From CAYJPV01 sp964372095 (GTDB taxonomy: Bacteria; Acidobacteriota; Vicinamibacteria; Vicinamibacterales; JAKQTR01), in contig CAYJPV010000027.1 in the NCBI GenBank assembly GCA_964372095.1, forward strand, positions 7,935 through 71,934: a stretch of 64,000 nt of DNA, in the 5' to 3' direction. Made by a program: the position numbers and the translations under genes. Each line of letters begins with the position of its first letter. Position 1 is the stretch's first letter. The notes below the pieces were generated by a model. It was not told the origin of the DNA. It made no database searches and worked only from the letters and a program-made list of their open reading frames with translations. Below, piece by piece: positions 35,785 through 45,575 of the stretch.

Positions 35785-36915
35785 TCAGGGCGTAGCGCGG
35801 CTGGCCCACCGGCGGGCAAGCTCGAGCCGGGCCGACACAGGCGGGTGCGAGCAGAACCACAGCCTGACCCAACCCGGGGGGTCCTCCTCGGCCAGGCTGG
35901 CAGCCGAGATACGCCGGATGACCGCCGTGAAGGCCTGCGGGTTCCGGGTGAGGTCAAGCGCCTGCCAGTCGGCTCGACGCTCGACTGCACGTGAGACCGC
36001 GAGCAGCGCCGGCGTCGCGCAGCCGCCGACGAGGGTTCCCGCCAGGACCAGCAGGGGGAGCCCTGCCGGGTCCGACACGGCCGTCAGGCCGATCGCCCCA
36101 CCCAGCGCCTCCAGAGCCCACTGCCCGGCCAGCAACGACGCCCCCACCGCGACCGCCTCGGCGGCCACGGTCTTCCAGGTGTCGGCACTCGCCTGGTGCG
36201 CCAGTTCGTGGGCCAGCACCACTTCGATCTCCTCGTCGGAGTAGTCTGCCAGCAACGTATCCGACAGCAGGATACGGCGGCTCGCCCCGAGACCCGTGAG
36301 GACGGCGTTCGCGCGGTGCGGAGCCGCCCCGAGGTGCCAGGCGTACACGCCGATGGTGCGGATGCCGGCCCTGGCCGCCAGCGCGTTCAGGCGGCGGACC
36401 AGGTCCTCCCGGCTCAGGGGCGAGATGCGCGACATACGTGGCACGAACCAGACGGGTACGGCCCAGAGCAGGAACACCCCCGCACACAGTGACACTCCCC
36501 ACACGGGCAGCCACCACTGCGCGGGCCACGTCCGGACACCAGCGTAGACGACGGTGGCCGCCAGCACGGACAACGCACCGCCCACGGCGACGGCACGCGC
36601 GTGGTCCAGGCCCCAGGCCGACGGGGGCTGCGTCGTGAGGCCGAAGCGGCGGTCCAGGCCGTACCGGCCGACGAACAGCAACGGCAGCAGACCAAGTTCG
36701 TGGAGCGCGACCAGGAACACGGCACACACCGCCGGTACGAGTGCCTCGCGGACGGGCGCGGGCACGAACGCCACGATGCTCCAGGCGGTATCACGAATGC
36801 TGTGGTGGAAACCGGAGGTGAGGAGGGCGGCCGGCAGCAATACGGCCCAGGCGGCGGCCACGATGGTGGTCCGCCGCCGCAGGCGCTGAAATCGTGTGCC
36901 CCGGTCCTCGTTCAT
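35785..36915 (-). CDS. M48-family membrane metalloprotease (Ste24-like)
   Basis: 376 residues. Several predicted membrane segments (about 15-35, 60-85, 108-128, 135-155, 245-295) and the zinc motif HELAH in VVLAHELAHQASADTW. A third ligand Glu is in VERRADWQAL. The NPQAFTAVIRRIS and FCSHPPVSARLELA sequences near the C-terminus match the Ste24/CAAX prenyl protease 1 branch, used in bacteria for membrane-protein quality control. Last gene of the protease-smc block, 63 bases after the DUF4097 gene. Confidence 0.88.
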   Translation of the reverse strand: MNEDRGTRFQRLRRRTTIVAAAWAVLLPAALLTSGFHHSIRDTAWSIVAFVPAPVREALVPAVCAVFLVALHELGLLPLLFVGRYGLDRRFGLTTQPPSAWGLDHARAVAVGGALSVLAATVVYAGVRTWPAQWWLPVWGVSLCAGVFLLWAVPVWFVPRMSRISPLSREDLVRRLNALAARAGIRTIGVYAWHLGAAPHRANAVLTGLGASRRILLSDTLLADYSDEEIEVVLAHELAHQASADTWKTVAAEAVAVGASLLAGQWALEALGGAIGLTAVSDPAGLPLLVLAGTLVGGCATPALLAVSRAVERRADWQALDLTRNPQAFTAVIRRISAASLAEEDPPGWVRLWFCSHPPVSARLELARRWASRATP

Positions 36916-36978
36916 GGACGACAGCCGGTCTCAGGGCGCGTTCGCGCGACCCGGACCAGGCGGGGCCTGTCCGGATGT

Positions 36979-37782
36979 TCAGGAACGGCGGATACGGATG
37001 CCGCCATTCACCGTCTCGATGCGGATGGCAGGGCCGCCGCCGTTCAGCGTCCCCTCGAGGCGGCGCCTCGACGTCTCCGTCTTCTCGATGGGCAGATCCG
37101 TCACGCTGATGCCGCCGTTGACGCACCGCACGGACACCGTGCCCTTCGCCTCTTCCGGCAGACGCAGTTCAATCCCGCCGTTGGTCGTCTCCAGGCTGAG
37201 GCCGTCGGCCGCCACACCGCTCATCGCGATGTCGAGGCCGCCGTTGGTGCTCGTTGCGGTCACGGCACCGCCGAGGTCGTGCCCCCGGACGCCGCCGTTG
37301 GTGGTTTCTGCGCGGACCTGCCCCATCAACCGGGCCAGTTCGATACTGCCGTTCACGGTCTCGACATCGATCTTCGCGCCGCGCGGCACGCGCAGGGTGT
37401 ACTTCACCTCTACGCTCGAACGGCCCAGGCTCTTGGGATAGCGGGTCTCGAGACGCACACGCCCGGTCCCCTGTTCTTCCCGAATCTCGACCTGCTTCAG
37501 GAGGTCCCGCGCGGCCTCTTCGGTCCCGGCCTTGGCCGAGATCTCGGCCTTGACGTCGAACGTCGTGCCGTCGGTGCCCTCGACGAGGATGCGGCCGTTG
37601 GTATTGGCCACTTCGATGAGGGCGGTCTCGGACAGCGTGTAGGTCCTGGCCCACTGATCGACCGCTTTGGCCTTGCCGCCGTCCATGGTGTTGACGACGA
37701 CGTCACAGGCCGTCAGACCCACCGCTGCGGCGGCCACCAGCGCGATCCGTGTGATGCGGCGAACAAACCATGCGTTACGCAT
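36979..37782 (-). CDS. DUF4097-type beta-repeat lipoprotein
   Basis: 267 residues from ATG 37782 with GGGAGGG upstream. A lipobox VGLTAC at about residue 26 predicts a lipoprotein. The mature part is a right-handed beta-helix-like repeat with regularly spaced Asn-Gly turns: VNGSIEL, TTNGGVRG, STNGGLDI, TTNGGIEL, VNGGISV and VNGGIRI. This is the pattern of the DUF4097 (putative adhesin) family. The function is unknown; surface or outer-membrane inner-leaflet location is inferred. It lies between smc and the M48 protease. Confidence 0.85.
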   Translation of the reverse strand: MRNAWFVRRITRIALVAAAAVGLTACDVVVNTMDGGKAKAVDQWARTYTLSETALIEVANTNGRILVEGTDGTTFDVKAEISAKAGTEEAARDLLKQVEIREEQGTGRVRLETRYPKSLGRSSVEVKYTLRVPRGAKIDVETVNGSIELARLMGQVRAETTNGGVRGHDLGGAVTATSTNGGLDIAMSGVAADGLSLETTNGGIELRLPEEAKGTVSVRCVNGGISVTDLPIEKTETSRRRLEGTLNGGGPAIRIETVNGGIRIRRS

Positions 37783-37839
37783 ACGCCCTCCCACCAGGGT
37801 AATACGACGACCTGGCGAGCGGAGTTCCCCGGGACGACG

Positions 37840-40800
37840 TCAGTTCAGCTTCACGGAGATCAGCTTCGACACTCCCGGTTCGGCCATGGTCACCCCGTAC
37901 ATCCGGTCGGCAATCTCCATCGTCTTGCGGTTGTGGGTGATCAGAATGAACTGGGTCTCGTCCTGCATCGACCGCAGGATCTCGAGGAAGCGCCCGGTGT
38001 TGGCGTCGTCGAGCGGCGCGTCGATCTCGTCGAGCACGCAGAACGGGCTGGGCTTGTACTTGAAGATGGCGAACATGAGCGAGATGGCCGTGAGGGCCTT
38101 CTCGCCGCCCGACAGCAACTGCACGCTCTGCAGCCGCTTGCCCGGAGGCTGGGCGATGACCTCGATCCCGGACTCGAGCAGGTCCTGCTCGTCGAGCAGC
38201 GTGAGCCCGGCGCGGCCCCCGCCGAAGAGCGCGGCGAAGATCTCCTGGAACTGCTGGTTGATGGCATCAAACGCTTCGCGGAACCGTTCCCGCGTGGTCA
38301 GATCGATCTTGCGGATCGCCTCGCCCGTCGACGAGATCGAGTCGACGAGGTCTTTGCGCTGGGTGGTCAGGAACCCGTAGCGGTTCTCCAGTTCGTCGTA
38401 CTGCTCGATCGCCATCATGTTGACCGGACCCAGGCGCTCGATCTTGCGGCGCAGTTCGGCGATGGCGTCCTCGGGAGTCAGCGGCCGGGCGTCGGCCTGA
38501 AGAGGCGCCTCCACGGCTGCACCGTCCTCGGCCGGCACGACCGGGGGCACTCCCTCGGCCTCGGGCACCCCGCCGTCGTCGTCGGGTTCCTCGGCGTAGA
38601 TGGCACGCCAGTCAGGGCTCACGGCCCCGTCACGCTCCATCTGCTCGACTTCGGCAATCACCGACGGCAGGTCCGCCTGCAACGTCTCGAGCACCGTGTC
38701 CGCCAGGTGACCCAGGTCGCTTTCGGCCTTGGCGCGCTGGACTTCTGCCTCGGACAACGCCGCGCGAACGGTGTCCAGTGCCTTGCGTGCCTCGCGAATC
38801 GTGTGTTCCTGGGTGTCGCCGAGGCCGCGCAGTTCGTTGACCGCGTCGTCGGCGAGGCGCACCAGTTCCCGGGCCGCGTCGAGGGCGCGCAGCGCGTCAT
38901 CGAGGGCCTGCCGGCCGTCCGAGAGGGACTGGCGCAGCCGATCCTGCTCGGTGCCGATACGGACCAGCTCGTCCTGCCGCGCCGTCAGCCGTGACTCGAT
39001 CTCGCGATGGGCTTCCTCGACCCGCACGGCCTCCAGGGCCATCGACGACGCACGCTCGACCAGGCGCGCGTGCACCGTCATCGCGTCGCGCACCTGCTCG
39101 GACCGGATACGGGCTTCGTCGCGGGCCTCGAACAGGCGCCGCTGGGCGTCGGCCAGCCTGTCGTCCACGGAACGCTGCTGGTCGGTCAGTTGAGCGATGG
39201 AGGCCCGAGCCTCGAACTGCCGCGACTCGAGCGCCGCCAGCTCATCGTCGCACCGGTGCGAGTCGCGCGCCACGAGTTCGCGCTTCTGCTGGACCCGCCG
39301 GACGTCATCGTCGTTCTGCCGCAGGCGCATCTCGAAACCGACGATGGCTTTTTCCTGCTCGTGGAAGGCGGCGGTGCACGACGCGATGGCGGCCAGCGTC
39401 TCGGTTTCGCGCTGCTCCACGCCGGCCAGCCGCTCGGCGGTCAGTGCGAGTTCCAGGCGGACGGCTTCGAGGGCTTCGCGAGTGTCTCGGATCTCGCGGC
39501 GGGTCTGGAGAATGCCGTGGCTCTCGTCGCGGCCCTGGCCGCCGACGACCATGTGCGGCCCGCGGAGCAGATCGCCTTCGCGGGTGGCGATGGGCGCGGA
39601 CGTCAGGACCGCCCCGGCCACGGCGGACGCGTACGAATCGGCCACCCAGCCCGGCGTGGCCAGCACGCGAATGGCGTCGGCGTACGGACCGCTGACGGCC
39701 ACCACGTCCGACAGCGGCGTCAGACCCGCCACGGGCGCGGCCTCGATCGGGGTCGTCGTGGCGGGCACGCCGCCGACCACGGCAAAACCACAGCGGCCGG
39801 CGGCGCGTTCGCGCGCGAACGCCAGCCCCTCGGCCGCGTCGTCGTGGGTCGCCACGACGACGTATTGCAGGCGTTCGCCGAGGCAGGCCTCGACGGCGCG
39901 TTCGAATCCGGGCGTGACGTCGAGATAGTCAGCCAGCGATCCTGCGTGGCGCACGCGACCGCCCGACTCCGCCAGGACCGACCGGGCCGCGTCCCCGTAC
40001 GCCGCGCGCGCGTGCTCGAACTCTTCGAGCGAACGCTGGCGCGCTTCCTTGCCGGCGATGTCCTGCTCGAGCCCGCGGCGGACGGCGAGCAGGCGGTCAC
40101 GCTGCAGGCGCAGGTCCGCGAGTTCGGCGTCAAGCCGCGTCCGGTCCTGCCGGAGCGACGCCAGGGTATCCGTGGCCGATTCGAGCGCCGCGTCCGTGCG
40201 TTCACGTTCGACCTGAATCCGGGCCGCTTCGACCTCCAGGTCGTCGCGCTCCGTGGCCAGGCGCGCCAGATCCGCCGACACCCGGGCGCGTCCGGCCAGG
40301 GCGTTGTCGATGGCGTTCTGCAGGGCGGTTGCGGTATTCGCCAGCGAGTACTGCTCGCTGCGCACGGCTTCGACGTCGGCCTCGAGGCCTTCGAGCATGC
40401 CCTGCGCGCGCACCTGCTCGTCGTTGGCCGCCGACAAACCTGCCGCCGCGTTCTCCCGCTCGTGGGCGGCCCGCTCGGCATCCTGCCGGCGCACGTCGAC
40501 CAGCGCCGCCGCCGGGCCACGCTGCTCGAGCAGGATCTCGATTTCAGCCGCGACCTCGGTCTGCCGCCGCGCCAGCCCGCCCAGTTGCTGCTCGTCGCTC
40601 TGGAGCCGCTGCTCCAGGCGCCCGATCTCCACCTCGTGGGTGTGGGCACGTTCGCGTTCTTCCCGGGCCGCCGTCTCGCGCTGCGCCACTTCGAGGCGGA
40701 GCCGTTCCAGTTCGTTCTCGAGGGCCGCCAGTTCCGACCCTGCCGCCGCCTCCCGGGCGCGAACATCGGCGATACGGGCGTCCGCGGACTCGATGGCCTG

Positions 40801-41559
40801 GGCCAGCACGCGCTGCCGGCGCGCGAACTGGACCTTCTCCCACCTGCGCAGCTCATCGCGCAGGCGCTGGTACCGACGCGCCTTGGCAGCCTGCCGCTTG
40901 AGGGTGCCGCGCTGTTTCTCGACCTCGAAGATAATGTCGTCGATCCGCGTCAGGTTCTGCTGCGAGGCCTCGAGCTTGAGTTCGGCCGCGCGCCGGCGCG
41001 CCTTGTACTTCGTCACGCCCGCCGCTTCCTCGATCAACTGGCGGCGATCGGTCGGCCGCGTGCTGAGAATCATCCCGATCTTGCCCTGCTCGATGATCGC
41101 GTAGGCCTTCGCGCCGAGGCCCGTGTCCATCAGCAGTTCATGGACGTCCTTGAGGCGTACCACGTCCCCGTTGATCAGGTACTCGCTCTCACCCGAGCGA
41201 TAGAGGCGCCGCGTGAGCTCGACCTCGCGCAGTAACGGCTTCCCGTCGTCGTCGACCAGATCGCCCGGCGTACCGGGGGGGCCGGCCTCGACCACGGGGA
41301 CGCCCGCCAGCAGCAGGCGCACCTCGGCCGCCGCCACCGGCTTGCGGGCATCGCTGCCGCTGAAGATCACGTCTTCCATGCGGTCGCCGCGCAGGCTCTT
41401 GGCGCTCTGCTCGCCGAGCACCCAGACGATGGCATCGGCCACGTTGCTCTTCCCGCATCCGTTCGGGCCGACAATGGCCGTGACGCCGCGGTCGAACGCA
41501 AGTTCCGACCGGTCACAGAAAGACTTGAAACCGCTGATTTCCAGACGTTGCAAACGCAT
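37840..41559 (-). CDS. smc: chromosome segregation protein SMC
   Basis: 1239 residues. N-terminal ATPase half with Walker A VGPNGCGKSNVADAI (about 31-45), a long coiled coil to about 510 and a hinge domain about 520-680 (GGRVRHAGSLADYLDV). The return coil follows, and the C-terminal half carries the signature QLLSGGEKALTAISL and Walker B FCVLDEIDAPLDD. It condenses and aligns sister chromosomes with ScpA/ScpB, which are not in the window. The gene lies 41 bases after the C-terminal processing protease gene and is probably co-transcribed with it. Confidence 0.96.
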   Translation of the reverse strand: MRLQRLEISGFKSFCDRSELAFDRGVTAIVGPNGCGKSNVADAIVWVLGEQSAKSLRGDRMEDVIFSGSDARKPVAAAEVRLLLAGVPVVEAGPPGTPGDLVDDDGKPLLREVELTRRLYRSGESEYLINGDVVRLKDVHELLMDTGLGAKAYAIIEQGKIGMILSTRPTDRRQLIEEAAGVTKYKARRRAAELKLEASQQNLTRIDDIIFEVEKQRGTLKRQAAKARRYQRLRDELRRWEKVQFARRQRVLAQAIESADARIADVRAREAAAGSELAALENELERLRLEVAQRETAAREERERAHTHEVEIGRLEQRLQSDEQQLGGLARRQTEVAAEIEILLEQRGPAAALVDVRRQDAERAAHERENAAAGLSAANDEQVRAQGMLEGLEADVEAVRSEQYSLANTATALQNAIDNALAGRARVSADLARLATERDDLEVEAARIQVERERTDAALESATDTLASLRQDRTRLDAELADLRLQRDRLLAVRRGLEQDIAGKEARQRSLEEFEHARAAYGDAARSVLAESGGRVRHAGSLADYLDVTPGFERAVEACLGERLQYVVVATHDDAAEGLAFARERAAGRCGFAVVGGVPATTTPIEAAPVAGLTPLSDVVAVSGPYADAIRVLATPGWVADSYASAVAGAVLTSAPIATREGDLLRGPHMVVGGQGRDESHGILQTRREIRDTREALEAVRLELALTAERLAGVEQRETETLAAIASCTAAFHEQEKAIVGFEMRLRQNDDDVRRVQQKRELVARDSHRCDDELAALESRQFEARASIAQLTDQQRSVDDRLADAQRRLFEARDEARIRSEQVRDAMTVHARLVERASSMALEAVRVEEAHREIESRLTARQDELVRIGTEQDRLRQSLSDGRQALDDALRALDAARELVRLADDAVNELRGLGDTQEHTIREARKALDTVRAALSEAEVQRAKAESDLGHLADTVLETLQADLPSVIAEVEQMERDGAVSPDWRAIYAEEPDDDGGVPEAEGVPPVVPAEDGAAVEAPLQADARPLTPEDAIAELRRKIERLGPVNMMAIEQYDELENRYGFLTTQRKDLVDSISSTGEAIRKIDLTTRERFREAFDAINQQFQEIFAALFGGGRAGLTLLDEQDLLESGIEVIAQPPGKRLQSVQLLSGGEKALTAISLMFAIFKYKPSPFCVLDEIDAPLDDANTGRFLEILRSMQDETQFILITHNRKTMEIADRMYGVTMAEPGVSKLISVKLN

Positions 41560-41600
41560 CGTGATGTCAGATCGTGAGTGGGACCCGGGCCGGGCCTGGC

Positions 41601-43229
41601 TTACTTGTCATGACCGGCAGGGCCGGACGGAATCCTGGTTCCCGCGACCAGCCGTTCGGCCTCGGGGAACAGCCCCAGCGCCAGCCGCGCCTGCGGGTCG
41701 GCTTCGATGAGGTGTCGCCGTGCATCGGCGACACCGAACAGGTTGACGTCGATCTCGTAGCGGATCATCGCCTTGATGAACTCCAGATCCTGGGTGAATC
41801 CGGCTGCGTCCATCGGCAGGCGCTCGGCCGAGATATGCTCGCGGAACGCGTCGACCATCGCCGCGTCGACCTCGAATCCCTGCGGCACAAACCGGCGTTC
41901 AGTGGCGGTCACGGCAATCCGCGTGTCACCCAGCGCGGAGTACTTCTGCGCGAACGACGCGAACGCCTGCCGCGCGTAGAGCGTGCGACCGTACTTCGAC
42001 GGATTAAACCCTTCGATCGGGCCTTCCAGGCGATGGTCGGGTTCGATGCCGCCGCCGCCGTACACCTTGCGCCCCGCGAGGGTGTACTTCAGGTCTGACG
42101 CCGACCGTTCGCGGGGAGCAGCCTGGTCGCGGGCGGTGTACAGGAGGTACTCGTCGAACGTGCCATCCCAGGGCCGCTGGATGAGCCGGCCGCTGGGCGT
42201 GTAGTACCGGGCGGTGGTCAGCGCCAGCCCGGCACCTTCACTGATGCGGTACACGGACTGCACGAGGGCCTTGCCGAACGTCGTCTCGCCGACGATGACC
42301 GCGCGGTCGTGGTCCTGCAGGGCGCCGGCTACGATCTCCGACGCGCTGGCGCTGCTGCGGTTGGTCAGCACGACGAGCGGAAGGGACGTGTAGCCACTCT
42401 TCTCCGTGGCGCGGAAATCCTGATCCGAGTTGGGCACGCGCCCGCGCGTGTACACGATAAGCAGCCCCTGGGGCAGGAACTGATTCGCCACCTTGATGGC
42501 CTGGTCAAGCGGGCCACCCGGGTTGCCGCGCAGATCCAGCACCAGGCGTTTCATGCCGTCGCGGGTGAGCGACGCCAGCGACTGCGAGAGGTCGTGGTCG
42601 GTCTGCTCGGCGAAGTCCTGCAACCGCACGTACCCCGTGCCGCCCGGCAGCACGAACGCCGCAGGGACGGTCGGGATGTGGATTTCGTCACGCGGCACTT
42701 CCAGTTCGATCAACTGGTCGTAGCCCCGCCGGCGAAGCGCGATCTTCACCAGCGTGCCCTTCGGGCCGCGCAGACGCCGCGCCGCCTCCTCGCTGGTCAG
42801 CCCTTTGGCGCTTTCGTCGGCGATCCGCGCGATGACGTCGCCACGGCGCACCCCCTTCCGGTACGCCGGCGACCCTTCGAAGAGCGAGACCGCCGTGATG
42901 TCGCCGTCGATCACCTGAATCGTGATCCCGAGGCCGAAGTAGCGGCCTTCCTGCCGCTCACGCATCTGGGCGTACGTCCGGGGATCGAGGAAGCTGGAGT
43001 GGGGGTCGAGGGTCTGGAGCATGCCGCCGATCGCGTTGTAGACCACGCGGTCGGTCGGGATCTTCTCCACGAAGTCCGTTTCGACGAGCCGCAGCGCCGC
43101 CGTAAAGGCCCGGTACTGCTCGGGCAGGCGTTCCTGGCTGGACGCCGTACTCCGGCCCAGGTACCCGCCCACGACGGCGGATACGGCCAGCACGATGGCC
43201 CCGAAAGTGGCGAAGCGGGCTGTTCGCAT
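41601..43229 (-). CDS. C-terminal processing peptidase (S41, CtpA-like)
   Basis: 542 residues. N-terminal signal anchor (about 7-28), helical domain with LQTLDPHSSFLDPRTY, and a PDZ domain about 95-185 (GRYFGLGITIQ, GVRRGDVIARIADE). The S41 catalytic domain follows, with the Ser-Lys dyad Ser295 (RSSASASEI) and Lys320 (GETTFGKALVQ). It cleaves C-terminal tails of periplasmic proteins. An extra C-terminal helical region of about 140 residues is present. First gene of the minus-strand block with smc, DUF4097 and M48. Confidence 0.93.
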   Translation of the reverse strand: MRTARFATFGAIVLAVSAVVGGYLGRSTASSQERLPEQYRAFTAALRLVETDFVEKIPTDRVVYNAIGGMLQTLDPHSSFLDPRTYAQMRERQEGRYFGLGITIQVIDGDITAVSLFEGSPAYRKGVRRGDVIARIADESAKGLTSEEAARRLRGPKGTLVKIALRRRGYDQLIELEVPRDEIHIPTVPAAFVLPGGTGYVRLQDFAEQTDHDLSQSLASLTRDGMKRLVLDLRGNPGGPLDQAIKVANQFLPQGLLIVYTRGRVPNSDQDFRATEKSGYTSLPLVVLTNRSSASASEIVAGALQDHDRAVIVGETTFGKALVQSVYRISEGAGLALTTARYYTPSGRLIQRPWDGTFDEYLLYTARDQAAPRERSASDLKYTLAGRKVYGGGGIEPDHRLEGPIEGFNPSKYGRTLYARQAFASFAQKYSALGDTRIAVTATERRFVPQGFEVDAAMVDAFREHISAERLPMDAAGFTQDLEFIKAMIRYEIDVNLFGVADARRHLIEADPQARLALGLFPEAERLVAGTRIPSGPAGHDK

Positions 43230-43275
43230 CCCGTTATCGTACCAGAGATATCACGGGGCAGCAAAGGCTCCTTGC

Positions 43276-43305
43276 TTGACCCTGCGGCAAGCAGGTTCCT
43301 ATAAT
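43276..43305 (+). promoter_or_regulatory. strong sigma-70 promoter of the tat operon
   Basis: TTGACC (43276-43281), 18-bp spacer and consensus TATAAT (43300-43305), giving a start near 43312 and a leader of about 90 nt. A short inverted repeat CTTGC/GCAAG spans the -35 and spacer and could be an operator. Confidence 0.7.
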
Positions 43306-43402
43306 CGCTACTAATACTTACGGTGATCTCTCGCGAGCACGTGTGTGCCTTGGAGGGCGCCGGCGGGCCGCCTGCGAGGGCGCGCCCAGAGGAGCGACTG
43401 GA

Positions 43403-43654
43403 ATGTTCGGATCCATTGGCATGCCCGAGCTGATCATCATCCTGGTGATTGCGCTCATCATCTTCGGGCCGCGCAAGCTGCCGGAGCTCGGCAAGTCGCT
43501 CGGCCGGAGCCTCACCGAGTTTAGGCGCGCGTCGAACGAGTTGCGCAGCACCCTGGAAGACGAGATCCGGGTCGAAGAACAGCAGAAGACCGCCGCTCCC
43601 GTGCCCGCTGCCGGCGAGCAGCCGCCCACGACGCCCAGCGCGTCGGCCCAGTAG
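43403..43654 (+). CDS. tatA: twin-arginine translocase subunit TatA/TatB
   Basis: 83 residues from ATG 43403 with AGAGGAG upstream. Short membrane helix (IGMPELIIILVIALIIFGP) with the hinge FGPRKLPELGKSLGRSL, then an amphipathic helix and a short acidic, Pro-rich tail. This is TatA-like; TatB is very similar and cannot be excluded, and only one such gene is present here. It forms the translocation pore with TatC for folded proteins, such as the twin-arginine asparaginase at 6135-7271. Confidence 0.93.
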   Translation: MFGSIGMPELIIILVIALIIFGPRKLPELGKSLGRSLTEFRRASNELRSTLEDEIRVEEQQKTAAPVPAAGEQPPTTPSASAQ

Positions 43655-43665
43655 CCGCGCGCCCC

Positions 43666-44499
43666 ATGGCGTTCCCGTTCCTCAAGAAGAAGGCCGCGCC
43701 TGCCCTCGGCAGTCCCACCGCCGGGCAGCGGGCCCTGCCCGGCGCTGACGAGCCCGACGACGACGGCGCGGGCAAGATGTCGTTCCTCGATCACCTCGAC
43801 GAGTTGCGCCGGCGCCTCGTGGCGTCGGCGATTTCTCTCGCCGTGGGCGCGGCGGTCGCCTTCGCGTTCATCGACCGCATCTTCTCGTTCATCATGAAGC
43901 CCCTGGCCGACAAGCTGCCGGCCGGCGCGAGACTGACGGCGGTCGAGCCCACCGAACCGTTCATGCTCTACATCAAGATCGGGCTGCTGGCCGGTGTCGT
44001 CATCGCGGCCCCCCTGATCACTTGGCAGCTCTGGCTGTTCATCGCGCCGGGCCTCTACGCGAACGAGAAACGTTTCGCGTTGCCGTTCATCCTGCTGGCC
44101 ACGGTCTGCTTCCTGGCGGGCGCGGCCTTCTCGCACTACTACGTGTTCCCCTTCGCCTGGGGGTTCCTGTCGACGTTCGCGCCGGACTTCGTGATGTTCG
44201 CGCCGCGCATCGAAGCGGTCTTCTCGCTGTACGCGATGCTGCTGCTCACGATGGGCGTCGTCTTCGAGATGCCGGCGGTCGTGCTCGCGCTGGCCAGAAT
44301 GGGACTGGTCACCGCGAGATTCCTCTGGCGCCAGATCAAGCTGGCCGTGCTCATCATCTTCGTCGCCGCCGCCGTACTGACGCCGACCGGTGACGTCGGC
44401 ACGCAGGTCCTCGTGGCTGGACCGATGGTCGTGCTCTATCTGCTGAGCATCGTGCTCGCGTGGATCTTCGGGAAACGCACGCGCGCTGAGGCAGAGTGA
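43666..44499 (+). CDS. tatC: twin-arginine translocase subunit TatC
   Basis: 277 residues. Six predicted membrane segments and the family features MSFLDHLDELRRRLVASAI at about 38-56, EPFMLYIKIGLLAG, LWLFIAPGLYANEKR and the late FLWRQIKLAVLIIFVAAAVLTPTGDVGTQ. It has a 35-residue hydrophilic N-terminal extension before the usual start. It recognises twin-arginine signals. The gene is 11 bases after tatA. Confidence 0.95.
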   Translation: MAFPFLKKKAAPALGSPTAGQRALPGADEPDDDGAGKMSFLDHLDELRRRLVASAISLAVGAAVAFAFIDRIFSFIMKPLADKLPAGARLTAVEPTEPFMLYIKIGLLAGVVIAAPLITWQLWLFIAPGLYANEKRFALPFILLATVCFLAGAAFSHYYVFPFAWGFLSTFAPDFVMFAPRIEAVFSLYAMLLLTMGVVFEMPAVVLALARMGLVTARFLWRQIKLAVLIIFVAAAVLTPTGDVGTQVLVAGPMVVLYLLSIVLAWIFGKRTRAEAE

Positions 44500-44534
44500 C
44501 ACCCGACGGCGGGCTGATCCTGTAAGCTGACACC

Positions 44535-45572
44535 GTGGCTATCCGCCGCTCGGCCGCCGCCGAAACGCAGGAACTGGTCGACACGCTCGCTGCCGGCGAC
44601 GCGGTGGCCCGCCAGACCGCTGCGGCCCGCCTCGGCGCCATCGGCGCACGGGCGGTGCCGCACTTGATCGAGGCCTTCCGCGCTACGCACTCGACCGTGG
44701 CCCGCACCGCGATCCTGCACGTCCTCGAAACCATTCGCGACCGCCGGGCGCTTGCCCTCGGCCTGGACGTCCTCGCCGATCCGGACCGCGACCCGGCCAC
44801 CGCTGCGGCCGCCATCGGCCTGCTGGGCACGTTTCTCGACGGCGAGAGCACCCACGCCCTCGAGACGCTCGGGGCCGTGGCCGTAGATGCCGACCGGCCG
44901 GATCTCGAGCGGCTCGCTGCGTGGCAGATGCTGGAGCGTATGCCGGGGCGTATCCTGGCGCCGCTGCGCACCCGTCTGGCGCGCGACGGCAGCCCGGCAA
45001 TCCGGCGCCGGGTACTGGCCGAACCCGCCGGCGATACCGCACCGTTGCCGCTGATCGACCCGGCCGATCTCCTGGCCGCGGCCGCCGCGGGCCAGCCCAC
45101 CGACCCGGCGCTCCTGATGGTGGCCCTGCCGTCCGCCGGACACCGGATCCCCCTCACGACGCTGCACCGGCTGATCGAACGGGCCCGGTCGAACGAACGT
45201 GACGCAGGAGAGCAGGCGGACGCCCGGGAATGGCTGGCCGTCCGCGCGGCCGTCCACGCCGCTCTGGCCGGCCGCCGCAGCCGCGTCGCGCTGTACGACG
45301 TGAAGGACACCGTCGAGCAGGCACAGGGTCCGCTTCCGGCGGCGTTCGCCACGGCACTGGCGCGTGTGGGCGACGCCGCCTGCCTGGAGGTGATCGCGGG
45401 TGCGCTGGCCAGGATGCGGGAGACACCAACCCCACAGGCACACGAATGGCGCGACCAGCTCCTCGATGCCGGACGCGCCATTCTCGATCACGAACGGCTC
45501 ACGCGCCGCCATGCGGTGGTGCGCCGCCTGGCCCGCATGCACCCGGAGGTCGCGCAGGCCCTGTTCGGATAA
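44535..45572 (+). CDS. HEAT-repeat protein
   Basis: 345 residues from the GTG at 44535. Alpha-helical throughout; the first 150 residues contain HEAT-type units (RQTAAARLGAIGARAVPHLIEAF, then a second with TAILHVLETIRDRRALALGLDVL). No catalytic motif, no signal peptide. It is the third gene of the tat operon (35 bases after tatC) and ends three bases before the convergent proS stop. A scaffold or protein-interaction role is the most that can be said. Confidence 0.75.
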   Translation: MAIRRSAAAETQELVDTLAAGDAVARQTAAARLGAIGARAVPHLIEAFRATHSTVARTAILHVLETIRDRRALALGLDVLADPDRDPATAAAAIGLLGTFLDGESTHALETLGAVAVDADRPDLERLAAWQMLERMPGRILAPLRTRLARDGSPAIRRRVLAEPAGDTAPLPLIDPADLLAAAAAGQPTDPALLMVALPSAGHRIPLTTLHRLIERARSNERDAGEQADAREWLAVRAAVHAALAGRRSRVALYDVKDTVEQAQGPLPAAFATALARVGDAACLEVIAGALARMRETPTPQAHEWRDQLLDAGRAILDHERLTRRHAVVRRLARMHPEVAQALFG

Positions 45573-45575
45573 CCC

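Noticed and set aside
36601..38994. 797-codon plus-strand frame across M48, DUF4097 and smc
   Set aside because: It runs across three real minus-strand genes and their gaps, with no homology cues.
39007..41235. 742-codon open frame antisense to smc
   Set aside because: Shadow of smc. No recognised domain, and the sense frame has complete SMC motifs.
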